From Cacajao melanocephalus (taxonomy: Eukaryota > Chordata > Mammalia > Primates > Pitheciidae): a DNA stretch of 64,000 nt. Both the position numbers and the translations under genes were made by a program. Positions 49,761-63,945 of this stretch are shown here, one piece after another. A model generated the notes under the pieces. That model was not told the origin of the DNA, ran no database searches, and saw only the letters and a list, made by a program, of their open reading frames with translations. Where the stretch lies: the NCBI GenBank assembly GCA_963573385.1, contig CAUYLG010021515.1:1-64000 (forward strand). Direction: 5' to 3'. The first letter of the stretch is position 1; the number at the start of each line of letters is the position of its first letter.

Positions 49761-50045
49761 GGCTGGGCTCGGTGGCCCACGCCTATAATTCCAGCACTTT
49801 GGGAGGCCAAGGCAGGCGGGTCACCTGAGGTCAGGAGTTTGAGACCAGCCTGGCCAATATGGTGAAACCTGGTCTCTACTAAAATACAAAAATTAGCCGG
49901 GTGTGGGAGGCTGAGTCAGGAGAATTGGTTGAACCCAGAAGGTGGAGGTTGCAGTGAATGGAGCGGAGGTTATGCCACTGCACTGCAGCCTGGGTGATAG
50001 AGCGACTCTGTCTAAAAACAAACAAAACAAAGCAAAACAAAACAA
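49761..50045 (+). mobile_element. Alu (AluS-like) with internal deletion
   Basis: 'ggctgggctcggtggcccac' to a (CAAAA)n tail; about 25 bases missing at 'gccgggtgtgggaggctgag'. Faces the preceding reverse Alu 33 bases away. Confidence 0.93.
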
Positions 50046-50267
50046 TCCTCAAAAACCACAAAAACAAAAAACTTAAGATTTGTGTTTTGGGGTTTTCATT
50101 TGGTTCTGGATATCACTTTGTCCTCCATGGGTGTAGAGAGTGGCCAGTGATGACATTATATTCAATTTCACATTCATCAATTTACTTGAAGATAGAATAT
50201 TCCTCAGTTAATATTTTACGAAGTGTAAACTTTCACTTTTATTTATTTACTTTAAAAGTTGTTTTAA

Positions 50268-50387
50268 AAATGGAGACGGGGTTCTGTTCTGTTGTCCAGG
50301 CTGGTCTTTAACCCCTTGGGTCAAACAATCCTCCTGCCTTGGCCTCCAAAGTCCTGGGGTTACAGGTGTGAGTGACTGCGCCTGGCC
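50268..50387 (-). mobile_element. Alu monomer (FLAM-like), reverse
   Basis: 'gagacggggttctgttctgt', 'aacaatcctcctgccttggc', 'gactgcgcctggcc'; possible target duplication 'aactttcactt' / 'cactttcactt'. Confidence 0.82.
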
Positions 50388-50899
50388 TACACTTTCACTT
50401 CTGAGCTTACTGTTGTTGAAAGATGTCTTGCAAAGTAAAAAAGCACCATCGAACAATAACAATACTTTTAGATGCACCTCATCGAAGGAATGACCCAATC
50501 ATTTTGGCCAGGTTGGTTTCTCTATGTCCTGAGGCAGTACTTCCAGCCTCGTATCCCTGTCCCTAACCTAGGTTCTTTGCATATCTCAGGGACCCCACCA
50601 GCTATGCCTTGGCAGTTCTGTGCATTTTATAGACCAGAGCCTGGCCATGGCAGACCTTGTTGGTGAGTCCCAAGGGTTCAGGACAGCAGCTGTTGGAGAG
50701 CTCTTTGCCATCACAAGTGCTATTCTTGGATACAGAGTTGTCCTTGGAAGCTCTTGCTTGTCTGAGGGTTTTTTTTTTTTTTTTTTTTTTTTTGTAAGCA
50801 AGTGCCTTGCTGTCTTTGAAAGGGAAACATGTTGGTTCCATTGCATGTGGAAAGGATAGGGGAAAATAGAAATGGGTCAACACTAGCTGCCTTGCAGAC
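50388..50899. other. Unique sequence with isolated T25 run
   Basis: 50769-50793 is 25 consecutive T not attached to a recognisable Alu or L1. 50470-50760 is more GC-rich than its neighbours and unrecognised; it could be part of a retrocopy, but I cannot match it to a gene. Confidence 0.4.
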
Positions 50900-50908
50900 C
50901 ACATGTGA

Positions 50909-51211
<303 letters not shown>

Positions 51212-51221
51212 CACATGTGAC

Positions 51222-51824
51222 ATCTTTGCTTATTGCTCATATGTGTCTCACACAATACTACACAAGACCATGGTGGAAGCTAAAAACATAAAGTGAAGGG
51301 CTACTAAACCAATCCTAGCTTATTTTAGTGCAAATATAAATGGTAACCCTCCATTAAAGTGAAACAATCCAGGGAAATGTTAACCCAGACAACACGGGGG
51401 AAAATATGCCTTAACCAGGACCGGCCAGGGCAGTAAAAGACCCTGGTTATGAGGATGGGACATTATCTTGGGAGTTTTTGCATAGGAGCACTAGAGGGCG
51501 CTCTAGACTATAATTAAGAATCCTGCTTTGATTTACAGAAGGAAATGTATTCTAACAGATTGACTTACAGATTTCAGCAGTGGATGGTTTATATATTGGT
51601 ATTACTAAGACATGGAAAAATGCAATACAAATGTTTTGGTGTTCCCGCTCCCCATGCTGGAGTGGTCATGATAATGCTGTTTTATTTCAGATTAAATCTT
51701 CAGAAGTGCATTTTAGTTGTCAAGTGTCAAACATTGAGGGTAAAAAATGTCACACGTTGTTTGCAATTGCGTATGATAAACCGATTCAGATAACAACTTA
51801 CTTTGAATGCTCTTGATGTGCTAA
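51222..51824. other. Unique sequence holding a CTCF-like motif
   Basis: No repeat recognised. See the motif at 51488. The short frames at 51545-51816 look random. Confidence 0.45.
51488..51501 (+). promoter_or_regulatory. CTCF-like binding motif
   Basis: GCACTAGAGGGCGC matches the CTCF core CCASYAGRKGGCRS at 13 of 14 positions (only the first C differs) and lies in unique sequence. CTCF stops cohesin loop extrusion, and orientation matters; the motif here points to the + strand. Prediction only, with no binding evidence in the sequence. Confidence 0.5.
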
Positions 51825-52010
51825 GTGTTTTTCCTAAACCTTTTATGCAGGACACATTTAAATTTTTTATCACAATTCTATGAGATAGGCGAGACTGTTG
51901 TTTACACTTTGTAGATGAGGAAACTGAGGCACTCGGTGTTGAAAAGACTGCCCATGGTCACACGTCTAGTGCAAAGATAACGTGCTGTAAACCATTGTAC
52001 TGTACAACTG
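51825..52010 (-). mobile_element. MIR SINE
   Basis: Reverse MIR: 'tgtagatgaggaaactgagg', 'actgcccatggtcacacgtc', 'accattgtactgtac'. Confidence 0.8.
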
Positions 52011-52629
52011 TGCAACACAGCTGCATGGATAATAATTAGTGAATAATATCTCTATGAATGAATGAATAAATATTGTGTCACATAGATACTAAGAATATGG
52101 GAAAGAAGTAGGGAAAACTGCACTTCATATTTTTTTCCTAGTGGCTGGCCCAATTATTTAATGAATCCCATTCCAGCTCCCAAGATCCAGTGGAGTCCAC
52201 GCAGGGTTGGAAATGGATTCATCTATGTTACACTGTGGCTTACCTGAAAATAGTGAATGGGGACTCACAGTCACTCAGTCATCCAACCCTTGAGAGTTTG
52301 GCCTGGGGATGGAATAGAGGGGCATAAGGAACAAGAGTGGGAGGAATGGGGTCCACTTTTGGAGAAAACAAAAATGCAAGGAGGAAAAATGTCCTCAGCT
52401 CCTTGGCAGACTTGTTCTCTAAGACCAACTCATGAGACAGTCAAGGCTTTCTCTATGTTGCTCCAAAGAGTGCTCTGGGAGTCAGGCTCCTTTGGGGTGA
52501 CAGATGTGTCCACCTCTAGTAGAACCAGAGAGTATGAATAGATGCTGAAGTCTTAGGACTAAAACTGATTTCAGTGAGGAATGGGTGAGGTAGGGGTTGG
52601 GGAGGAATGGGTGAGGTTGTCCCTGTTTT
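52011..52629. other. Unique; two small tandem patches
   Basis: 'atgaatgaataaat' at 52056-52070 may be an L2 end. 'gaggaatgggtgaggt' occurs twice at 52576-52618. Nothing gene-like. Confidence 0.4.
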
Positions 52630-53308
<679 letters not shown>

Positions 53309-53309
53309 T

Positions 53310-53565
53310 GTGAATGGCTTTTTCATAACTGCAAATAGCAGCTCCCCATTTCCTCCTCTCCCAGCCTCTGGTGATCACTGCTCTACTTTCTGTCTCTCTC
53401 TAATGAATTTGACTACTCTAGGCACCTTGTTTAAGTGGAATCGTACTTACTTGTCCTTTTGTGTATTTGCCTTTTTGTGACTGGCTTATTTCATGTAGCC
53501 TAATGTCCTCCAAGTTCATCCGTGGTGAAGCAGGTGTCAGGACTTAATTTTTTGTTAATGTTAGA
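53310..53565 (-). mobile_element. Old L1 (L1M) 3' part, right piece
   Basis: 'cagctccccatttcctcctc', 'gaatttgactactctaggca', 'gacttaattttttgttaatg': continues the L1 left at 52735. Confidence 0.75.
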
Positions 53566-54548
53566 AGACAGGAGAGGAGATGGGAGGACATGGTCCAACT
53601 TGCACTCCTTCGGTGGTGGTGAGAGAAAGAGAGTAGGCGTGATGTACCTTTCTCTTGCCCTTCAGGAAATACCATGCTTTCTTCCAAGCCAGCAAGTGGT
53701 GTGATTGATCAGGACACAGAATACCAGCCTCCCATTCCCAAAACCTATCTCCCACTTCCTTCTCCATACTGCCTAAAATACACAGACTTAGAGACCGGTT
53801 TGATTTAGCTAAGAGAGCGCATGGGGAATTGAGGTGGGGAGAAGAAGCTGTCAGTTATTTACTTTATTAAGTATTACTGTAATGTGAATTAGAATATCAG
53901 ATCATTTTCCAGCTCCATCCACCCCAGCTGAACTAATGAAGCAGGAATTGTGGAGTTGGAGTGGAGATTGGTGAAGGGTTGCCATTTTGGGCGCTTACAT
54001 GGCAGGCTCATACCACACCATGTGAGCCCCAGGAATCTAGGGAGAATGGGAGAGAGAAGGAGAACCGGGTGTTTTGGGAACCCCCAGCTAACTTGAGGTT
54101 CCAGTACCAGAGCAGTTAACAATGCTTCCCTGATGGGAAGGGAAGGGGCTCTGGGCATGGGTGTTCCCTGTGTGCCCTTCACAGGATATGTCTACTTGGC
54201 GAGAGGTCTAACGCCTAGTTGGCTGACCCGTGACCAGGAGGGTTCTCTCGAGGGAAACTTGTTTATACTGGCAGATGTGCCCACATGGTGCTTGTCTGAT
54301 CAGGTCCAGTTTATGGCTGCCTGACTGTCACTCTGGCGCTGGGAGCCTAACTTTGTGCTCTCCTCAGTGTCCTAGAAAAAATCAGGCCTGGGGTAGCCCC
54401 TAGTTCTTCACATGGAAGGTGCAAATTCAGTGTAGTACCCTAATAGGAAACAAGTCCAAAGATTGTCACTTAAACAGTTCCTGGGCAGGGAGGGCACCAG
54501 GAGTCTTTGGTCCCTAGATCACATGAGAGGCAGGAATGAAGGATCAGG
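53566..54548. other. No recognised feature
   Basis: Unique, moderate GC. No repeats seen and no exon I can support. Confidence 0.4.
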
Positions 54549-54585
54549 TGGAGAGAGAGAGAGAGAGACAGAGAGAGAGAGAGAA
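54549..54585 (+). repeat. (GA)n microsatellite
   Basis: GA units broken once by 'gagaca'. Confidence 0.95.
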
Positions 54586-56084
54586 ACATGGCAATAGCAG
54601 CAGAATAGGGTGTGTGTCGGTTTCAGCTCCTGGGTAAATGCACGAATGGCCCTTTAAAGGAAGCAATGGGAAAGTGGGGAGCCCCGTCAGCTAGCGGTAG
54701 AAATATCTCTAAGTTCTTATCTCTAGCCACCAGCTCGAGCCATTTGGGTGTGGTGTAGAAAAGAGAAAAAAGGGAGATAGACAGAGGAGCCAGCCCTGCT
54801 CTTGCCAGTCTTAACCAGGACTAGATGGGACACACCCCCTCACGCACCAGCTGCTGTCCTTGAACACATTTAAAGTCTCTACCTCACCTGGAGTTTTGAA
54901 GGGACTGGGGAAGAGCTAGATTTTCAACCTTCCTCTCTCCTTGGCAGAGTCTTTGGTGATAGAGACGTGGAAGAAGTTTCCGAGACTGGTCCTGGGTCAA
55001 GCAATGAAAACAGAATTTATTTGTGGAGACAGTTTATGTTCCATTCAGCTGTAGGTTATAGTGACCATGACTCTCAGAGTCTGCCTCATAGGTTGATATA
55101 ATTTGACACTCATAGAAGGAGGGGGCCTCCTTTCACCTGAATGTGGTTCTGTCCTAGCTTTTTATCCTTGGATTGGTTCGTGAAAAAGCAGCCAGCATGG
55201 ACTGAATTGTGTGTGGATTCGAGAGACAGGAAGCAGGTTTCTAGGTCTGTGTTGCTGACCTAATTCTGTATTATGTTTTCAGCTTTGCTGACCTAATTCT
55301 GCATTATGTTTTCATTGAATGAGCTGATTATTTTTATATCCCTTTCTGGTAACTGAATTACTTTTACTATTTTCAGTTTTTCCATGTCCCAACTTACTGC
55401 ATTTTACGTGCACTTAAAAATTGACTCCTTAAGCTATTTTTCATTCTTTTAACCAGCAGGAACAACTTTGCCTGTTTATTATTTGAATAGCAGCATTGCT
55501 GCTGGTATTACAAGCTTGCTAGTCTTGGCATAATTTGTATGTGTAATAAGTTAATATTTGTTGTCAAGGCTTTAAAGGGGCTGTGTCTTTGGTGTTGCAT
55601 TTTAATAGTTAATGAACCAATGGAATCTTTTTACTTTTATTGCCTTTCTTGGGTGATTAGATATGCATCATCAGACCTGGTTTACTTTCACCAACTCTGA
55701 AAACAGGTTTCTTGTTAAACAAGTCACTTTCTTGTTTCTGAAAGTTATGTTTACCACATACTGTGATGACTGGCATTGTTTTTTGGGTTTCAGTTTCAAT
55801 GAAAACATTTACTGAAAAAATGTTCTCTTTACATGTTGAAACTGTGATACTCATGTTAGCTCGTGATCAGCACTAGCATTTGAGGAACATTCTAAATTCA
55901 ATCTCTCAGGCATTTTGGTTTCTTTGTGTCTAAAACTTACCCAATTATGCCTGATTTCCACTGGTAAGACATAATAACTCTTTTGTGCAAATTGGATGTT
56001 TGTATCACTTCCCTGCTTTTTAGTAAACTTTGAAATTCTTTTCAATTCCAAAAACTAAGCGGGAATGGTAGCTAGATTAAGCGT
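54586..56084. other. Unique sequence with a 33-base tandem duplication
   Basis: Two neighbouring minus-strand frames at 55657-56051 (65 and 66 residues) look like chance. 54980-55230 has LTR-like composition without a match I can name. Confidence 0.35.
55252..55314 (+). repeat. Tandem duplication, period 33
   Basis: 'ttgctgacctaattctg' plus 13 further bases occur at 55252-55281 and 55285-55314 with a single T/C difference. Confidence 0.95.
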
Positions 56085-56350
56085 GTATTTTTTTTTTTTT
56101 TTTTTTTTTTTTGAGAGACAGTAGCCTCAACCTCAAGCAATCCCCCTGCCTCAGCCTCCTGAGTAGCTGAGACCACGGGGGAAAGCATCAGCCCAGCTAA
56201 ATTTTTTAATTTATTATTTTTTAAACTTTTTGTAGAGACGAGGTCCTACTGTGTTGCCCAGCCTGGTCTTGAACTCCTGGCTTCCAGCAATCCTCCTACC
56301 TCTGCCTCCCAAAGTGCTGGGATTATGGGTGTGAACCACCTCACCTGGCC
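56085..56350 (-). mobile_element. Alu (AluJ-like), deleted in the left arm
   Basis: About 26 T (interrupted), then 'gagagacagtagcctcaacc' skipping some 45 bases, ending 'gaaccacctcacctggcc'. Confidence 0.9.
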
Positions 56351-56392
56351 TGTGAACTCCCATGCTTGGCTAGCTTTTAAAATTAATGAGCA

Positions 56393-57828
<1,436 letters not shown>

Positions 57829-58109
57829 TAACTGGGCTTTGGAATTGAGGAGTCTCCAAGCCACAGAAAGCTCCTCCATAGCTCCAAGTCCTGCAAACCA
57901 AACGTCTTTACACTTCCCCGTGTAGGTCTGGCATTTGCTCTATGATTTGGTAAATGCTGAAAGGAGGAGCTTTGGCCTCAGCAATTTTAAGAACTAGTTC
58001 CACTTGGCACTAGTTCCACAGAATAGCAGAAAGAGAACTATGTCAACTTGAAGATGTGTATTAAATAGAGAAACAAGGGATTGGTTTAGATATATTGGTG
58101 ACTTATAAA

Positions 58110-58174
58110 GAGGAAGTTTGGGGTGGTGATTAAGGCAAGATCATTGGCTTTAGATAAATCTGATTCAAAATCTG
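58110..58174 (+). mobile_element. MIR SINE, left part (split by L1)
   Basis: 'gtggtgattaaggcaagatc' and 'aatctgattcaaaatctg', the tRNA-derived start of MIR. Confidence 0.75.
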
Positions 58175-58912
58175 GATAAGCATTATTAACAAGTCAGAAA
58201 AACAGTAGATGTTGGTGTGGATGTGGTGAAAAGGGAACGCTTATACACTGCTGGTGGGAATATAAATTGGTATAACCTCTACAGAAAACAGTATGTAGAT
58301 TTCTTAAAGAACTATAAGTTGTATCATCTGATCCAGCAATCCCACTAGTGGGTATCTACCTAGGGAAAAATAATTATACGAAAAAGACACATGTATGCAT
58401 ATATTTATAGCAGCACAATTCCAAATTGCAAAGATGTGGAATCAACTTAAGTGTCCATTGAGCAATGAGTGGATAAAGAAGATGAGATATATACGTATAC
58501 ATCATGGAATACTGCTCAACCATAAAAGAGAATGAAATAATGTCTTTTGGAGCAACTTGAATAGAGTTGGAGGTCATTATTCTAAGTGAAGTAACTCAGA
58601 AATGGAAAACCAAATACCGTATGTTCTCATTTATAAGTGAGAAGCAAGGCATGTTCACACAAAGGCATACAGAGTGGTATAATGCACTTTGGAGATCCAG
58701 CATGGGGAGAATGGGTGTGGGGTGAGGAATAAAAAGCTAGATATTGGGTACAATGTACACTACTCAGATGACAGGTACACCAAAATCTCAGACTTCACCA
58801 CTATACAATTCATCCATGTAGCCAAAACCACTTGTACTCCAAAAGCTATTGAAATAAGAATAAAGTGAGAAATGTTAAACACACACACACACACACACAA
58901 AACAATACCCCA
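58175..58912 (+). mobile_element. L1 LINE 3' end inserted in a MIR
   Basis: 738-base 5'-truncated L1: ORF2 C-terminus ('ttatacactgctggtgggaa', 'gatccagcaatcccactagt', 'tggaatcaacttaagtgtcc', 'ggaatactgctcaaccataa'), 3' UTR ('ccgtatgttctcatttataa') and a tail that became (CA)n. Perfect 9-base target duplication CAAAATCTG at 58166-58174 and 58913-58921. Confidence 0.95.
58879..58899 (+). repeat. (CA)n microsatellite in the L1 tail
   Basis: About ten CA units between the L1 3' UTR and the target duplication. Confidence 0.95.
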
Positions 58913-58921
58913 CAAAATCTG

Positions 58922-59075
58922 AGCCACTGACTAGCCAGGTGACCTTGATTTAGCTGAGAGTTTTTCATCTATAAAGATAATATATAACGTATAGGGGTTT
59001 ATTGTGGGAATAACGTACCTATTGTGACGTCTAACACAAAGTAAGTCCTCAGTGATGGGTTATTTTTCATCAATA
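58922..59075 (+). mobile_element. MIR SINE, right part
   Basis: 'gccactgactagccaggtga', 'ccttgatttagctgag', 'aacacaaagtaagtcctcag' complete the MIR begun at 58110. Confidence 0.8.
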
Positions 59076-59224
59076 TTTTTTCATGTGTATGCAAAGTGAG
59101 AAATAGACATTGCAAATTTCTCTGTGGCTGTCTAGTTGAAATAAGAATGATGGATATTATCTTCAGCCTTAAATGTACCCATGGATAAGGTAATTTAATG
59201 TGATGTTCAGTGGTGTTGATATGC

Positions 59225-59530
59225 TGCAGGCAGTTCTCCCACCTTCTGCCTGATGAACTCTTGGTTTTCCTTTAAACCCCACTCTTTGTCAATATCCATG
59301 ACCCTCCAGATAGCTCTTTCCTCTCCTCTCTGTTGCGTTTGTACCCAGGCCACTCTTCTATTGTTACCTTGATCATGGGGTTCCTATGTTCTTCCTCCTG
59401 GGCTGTGAGCATTTGAGACAGGGATTATTTTATTCATATTCTCCCTCCTCCCACCCACTATCTAGCACAGGACCTGGCATATCTATTAGTTGGACTAAAA
59501 TGGATTGAATTTAATTGAATCAAATCTTAT
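59225..59530 (+). mobile_element. L2 LINE 3' end
   Basis: 'tcttggttttcctttaaacc', 'gctgtgagcatttgagacag', 'tagcacaggacctggcatat', 'attgaatttaattgaatc'. Confidence 0.75.
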
Positions 59531-60245
<715 letters not shown>

Positions 60246-61095
60246 CTTTAACCAGCCAATGGGGATATTTCTTCATTCGCAGCCTCTATTGATACACAGG
60301 ATTACTTTTGTATCCTTTAGTATCCTTTTTAAGAAAATGGGAGTAAGATATTCCACTTATGGCGTCCATTGCTGTTATTTCCTTTACAATTAAAACAAAA
60401 ATAATTTTGTCATGTAGTGAAGGATGGTGTTACAAATTAATTTACTTGAGGTCAAATTTGCTAGGTAGGCTACTGCTTCAGAGATAGTTTTCCACATAAA
60501 CTTTGCCATCTCTGATAACTTTCCTTGTACTCCCGTACTCAAGTAAGCAAATCCTGCTTTTATATAATGACATGTTCCTGGAAAACCTGTATGTAATCAG
60601 AATCTTTGGAAAACATTTAAAATATATTCTTTTGAACATGCGAGCTATCCATTTTCTTTTCAATAGGTTTATACCCCATTTACCTTCTCTTCTTTTTTAT
60701 TCTTAAAACAGAAAGAGGCAAGAAGCTTCCATAAAGGAATATTTGGTGTTCTGAGCAAAGGATGTCAGATCCTTCTCCCACCCATCAGATGCCTTGCTCT
60801 GATTAAGGGAGGCATAGCTTAGCTCCTTTCATCCCCAGAATAACTTTGTTCCAGCCTCATGGGTCCTTCTTGATCCTAAAGACAGTTTTAGATGATGTCA
60901 GATAACACCACATGTAAGACCTCTGCTTCCCATAACTTTGAAGTCACAGGGCAGCTTCTACCCAGCTGGAACCAAAATAGCAAAAGGTTGCATGCCACAG
61001 GCCATCCAGGAACCACTTAGACCAAAGATAAAGACAAAGATAAAGACATGGTTTCTCTGGTGTAACCCTAGGACAAGATAGATGCAAATCGTATC
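60246..61095. other. No recognised feature
   Basis: Unique sequence. 61021-61047 repeats 'aaagataaagacaa'-type units twice. Confidence 0.4.
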
Positions 61096-61105
61096 TAGAA
61101 ACAGG

Positions 61106-61400
61106 CCTTGGGTATGGTGATTCATGTCTGTAATCCCAGGACTTTGGAGGTCAAGGCGGAGGATCACTTGAGGCTAGGAGCTCAGGACCAGCCTGGGCAA
61201 CATAGCAAGATCCCCATCTTTACAAAAATAAATAAAAAGCTGGGTGAGGTGGTACATGCCTGTAGTCTTAGACACTTAAGAAGCTGATCAAGAGGATCAG
61301 TTGAGCCTAGGAGTTCAAGGTTACAGTGAGCTATCATCATGCTACTGCACTCCAGTCTGGTGACCGAGCAAGACTATCTCTCAAAAAAAAAAAAAAAAAA
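61106..61400 (+). mobile_element. Alu (AluJ-like) with 10-base target duplication
   Basis: Old dimer with A18 tail; TAGAAACAGG at 61096-61105 and 61401-61410. Confidence 0.95.
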
Positions 61401-61410
61401 TAGAAACAGG

Positions 61411-61465
61411 CATATAATATGTGCTTGACTAATATGTGTTGGCTAAATGAATGAATGAATGAATG
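61411..61465 (+). mobile_element. L2 LINE terminal scrap with (GAAT)n end
   Basis: 'atatgtgcttgactaatatg' followed by 'aaatgaatgaatgaatgaat', the typical L2 terminus. Confidence 0.5.
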
Positions 61466-61964
61466 GTAAAATCACTTAGGAATTTCTGAATGTCCGTTAG
61501 ACTGTTCTTAAGGAGTAGTATCATCAAATTATTGGACTCCCTTCATATCCACATGCTTAGATATGGTTACTGCATTCACTCATAAATTTTCACAAGAGCT
61601 CTTTTAATAGTGGTTTAGACAGAACTTCTCTATGATTCATTTTTTTTTTCAAAATATGAAAATAATACCCATGATGGGATGACTTGCTATCTGGCTATCA
61701 CTGCCATACTGTTATAGGCCATCCTGCCCCACCAAATCCTTTAATTTTCCCTGCTTTGCTTAGTGCAGGCGAAGCATCCCTGCCCTTTGGCCTCTTCCAA
61801 CAGAGCCAACTTTCTGCTGGATGTCAGTAAGAGTTAATCAGATATGCTCATCTGAGCACAAGCATCAGCCAAAGTGTGTGCCACTGTCTCACATAAAATG
61901 AAGATGTTTCCTAAAAATGTTTAAGGAAAGCAATTAAATGTGTGAATTTCAGGCTAATGGGGGA
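61466..61964. other. No recognised feature
   Basis: Unique sequence. Confidence 0.4.
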
Positions 61965-62105
61965 AATTCTGGCTTCAGCATTAGAAAGGTCAGGACATAA
62001 ACCTGGCTCCTGAAATTTATTTGCTGGCTGATCTTGACCAACCCTTCTGAGACTCAGTATCCTCAGATAAAAAATGGGAATGATGATTCTAACTGACAGC
62101 GTTGG
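61965..62105 (+). mobile_element. MIR SINE, left part (split by Alu)
   Basis: 'ttgctggctgatcttgacca', 'gagactcagtatcctcagat', 'aaaaatgggaatgatgattc'. The 3' part resumes at about 62420-62515 ('catgcctagcatattatagg'). Confidence 0.75.
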
Positions 62106-62118
62106 TTATTTATTGATT

Positions 62119-62412
62119 TTTATTTTTTTTGAGACAGAGTTTCTCTCTGTAACCCAGGCTGGAGTGCAGTGATGCCATCTTGGCTCACTGCAAACTCTGC
62201 CCCCAGGGTTCAAGAGATTCTTCCCGCCTCAGCCTCCCCAGTAGCTGGGATTACAGGCATGCACCACCATGCTCGGCTAATTTTTGTAGTTTTTAGTAGA
62301 GACCGGGTTTCACCGTGTTGACCTGGCAGGTCTCAAACTTCTGACATCAGGTGATCTACCCGCCTTGGCTTCCTAAAGTGTTGGGATTACAGGCATGAGC
62401 CACCGTGCCCAG
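62119..62412 (-). mobile_element. Alu (AluS-like) inside a MIR
   Basis: Reverse dimer 'gagacagagtttctctctgt' to 'gagccaccgtgcccagcc'. Target duplication decayed. Confidence 0.93.
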
Positions 62413-62515
62413 CCAGGCAGGGTTGTTTAGATTAGGTGGAATAACAGATGTTAGCATGCCTAGCATATTATAGGCTCTATTAATTGGCAGGTATAATTGT
62501 GCTGTATAGACCCAT

Positions 62516-63609
62516 TTTAAACTTCTCTGAAGTTATATTCTGTATGTGAGTTTCTGCCTGGATAGCTAATGCCAAGAACTGGTTTCCCTTGGAGTTAATA
62601 GGAAAACTCTTTCAGTTGGAATTGGTATCCAAACACTTTAGCATCATTATTCTGGACGTTGGTTTATTATTTGCTTCATGTAGGTTGTTTTATTATTCTT
62701 AAATTATTTCCCTTTGGATTTATTGGCGTCTCTTCCAGTGTATGTGATGCTGACCACAGAGTAATTTGACGGTTGAAGGGATGAGGCATTCAGTTGGAGG
62801 CAATAGCTTTTCCCTGAAAGCAGGTCTACGTTTACCCTTAAATAAAGGGGTGGTTTTACTTGTATTCACAATAAAGGCAAGAAAGTATTATTTTGGATGA
62901 GTCTCTTACATTTACATGTACAGGGTCTAGCAACTACCCTAAAAGAGTCACACAATTATTACTTGAATATATGTTAAGATGATAAGTGTTAGGTTTTTCT
63001 TGCAAGGGGTGGGTGAAACTATTTTTCCTTACATGAAAAACCCCAATTAAAATATTAAGGAGCTTTAGAAGCCTCTGCTAAAGGCTCTGAGAAGATGATC
63101 TGGGCTGTTTATTAATCTGTTCATCCAGTGTACTTAATTCCTTTGGGCTAAGGAGGAAATTTTTTTTCCCTTAATTTCCACACTAAATGAAACACTTAGA
63201 CTCTGGTATCTATTTTTCATGAATGAATATGAGAGCTGCAAAAGTCATTTAATTTGCCTGTCAGTTTCATTATGAAATTAGGGAGGTGGACCAGGCAGTA
63301 TTCTGTGCTGCCGTTCTCTGAATTGTAATGCAAATTGGAGGGATTGAATGACTGTGCAACATCTGTCAGTCATTCCACGTTCTTCTGACGTCTGGCCTCT
63401 GAAAGATTGTAAAATTCTAATATTCAAAGGGAAGAAGTTGTTTAAACTGTCATACATGGAGTGAAAAAGCTGTACGAGAATTTTGATTTTTCACTCTTTT
63501 CTCCCCACCTTCTCCACTAGCAAGTCATTGCTGCTTCATAGACGTTCAGAAAATGTTTCTGTTGAGTTGTTCTGGGTGCCTTCTCAGGAATGTCATGCTT
63601 TTTTCTGAT
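62516..63609. other. No recognised repeat; candidate conserved block 63170-63480
   Basis: The longest repeat-free stretch near the right edge. 63170-63480 is even in composition and holds 'catttaatttgcctgtcag' and 'gtaatgcaaattggaggg' with a perfect octamer ATGCAAAT. Candidate conserved noncoding element, untested. Confidence 0.35.
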
Positions 63610-63626
63610 AGAGAATGTGTTATGTT

Positions 63627-63896
63627 GCCTGGGCGCGGTAGCTCACTCCTGTAATCTCAGCACTTTGGAAGGCCAAGGTGGGTAGGTCACTTGAGGTGAG
63701 GAGTTCGAGACCAGCCTGGCCAACATGGCAAAACCGCATCACTACTAAAAATACAAAAATTAGCTGGGTGTAGTGGCGTACACCTGTAATCCCAGCTACT
63801 TGGGAGATGGAGGCAGGAGAATTGCTTGAACCCGGGAGGTGGAGGCTTTGAGACTCCATCTCAAAAAAAAAAACAAAAAACAATCAAGCGCGCGAG
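63627..63896 (+). mobile_element. Alu (AluS-like) with deletion in the right arm
   Basis: 'gcctgggcgcggtagctcac' start. About 60-70 bases are lost between 'gggaggtggaggc' and 'tttgagactccatc'. Target duplication of 17 bases with two differences at 63610-63626 and 63897-63913. Confidence 0.95.
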
Positions 63897-63945
63897 AGAG
63901 AATGTGCTGTGTTAAAAACTTTTTCCCCCTTCTATGGAGTTTTTG

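Noticed and set aside
51545..51816. Overlapping 78- and 82-codon frames as an exon
   Set aside because: Overlapping phases are equally open. A 'tttcag' before 51692 is too common to support splicing.
55657..56051. Two consecutive minus frames of 65 and 66 codons as a retrogene
   Set aside because: I could not match them to a family. They are short, in AT-rich DNA, with no poly(A) trace or target duplication.
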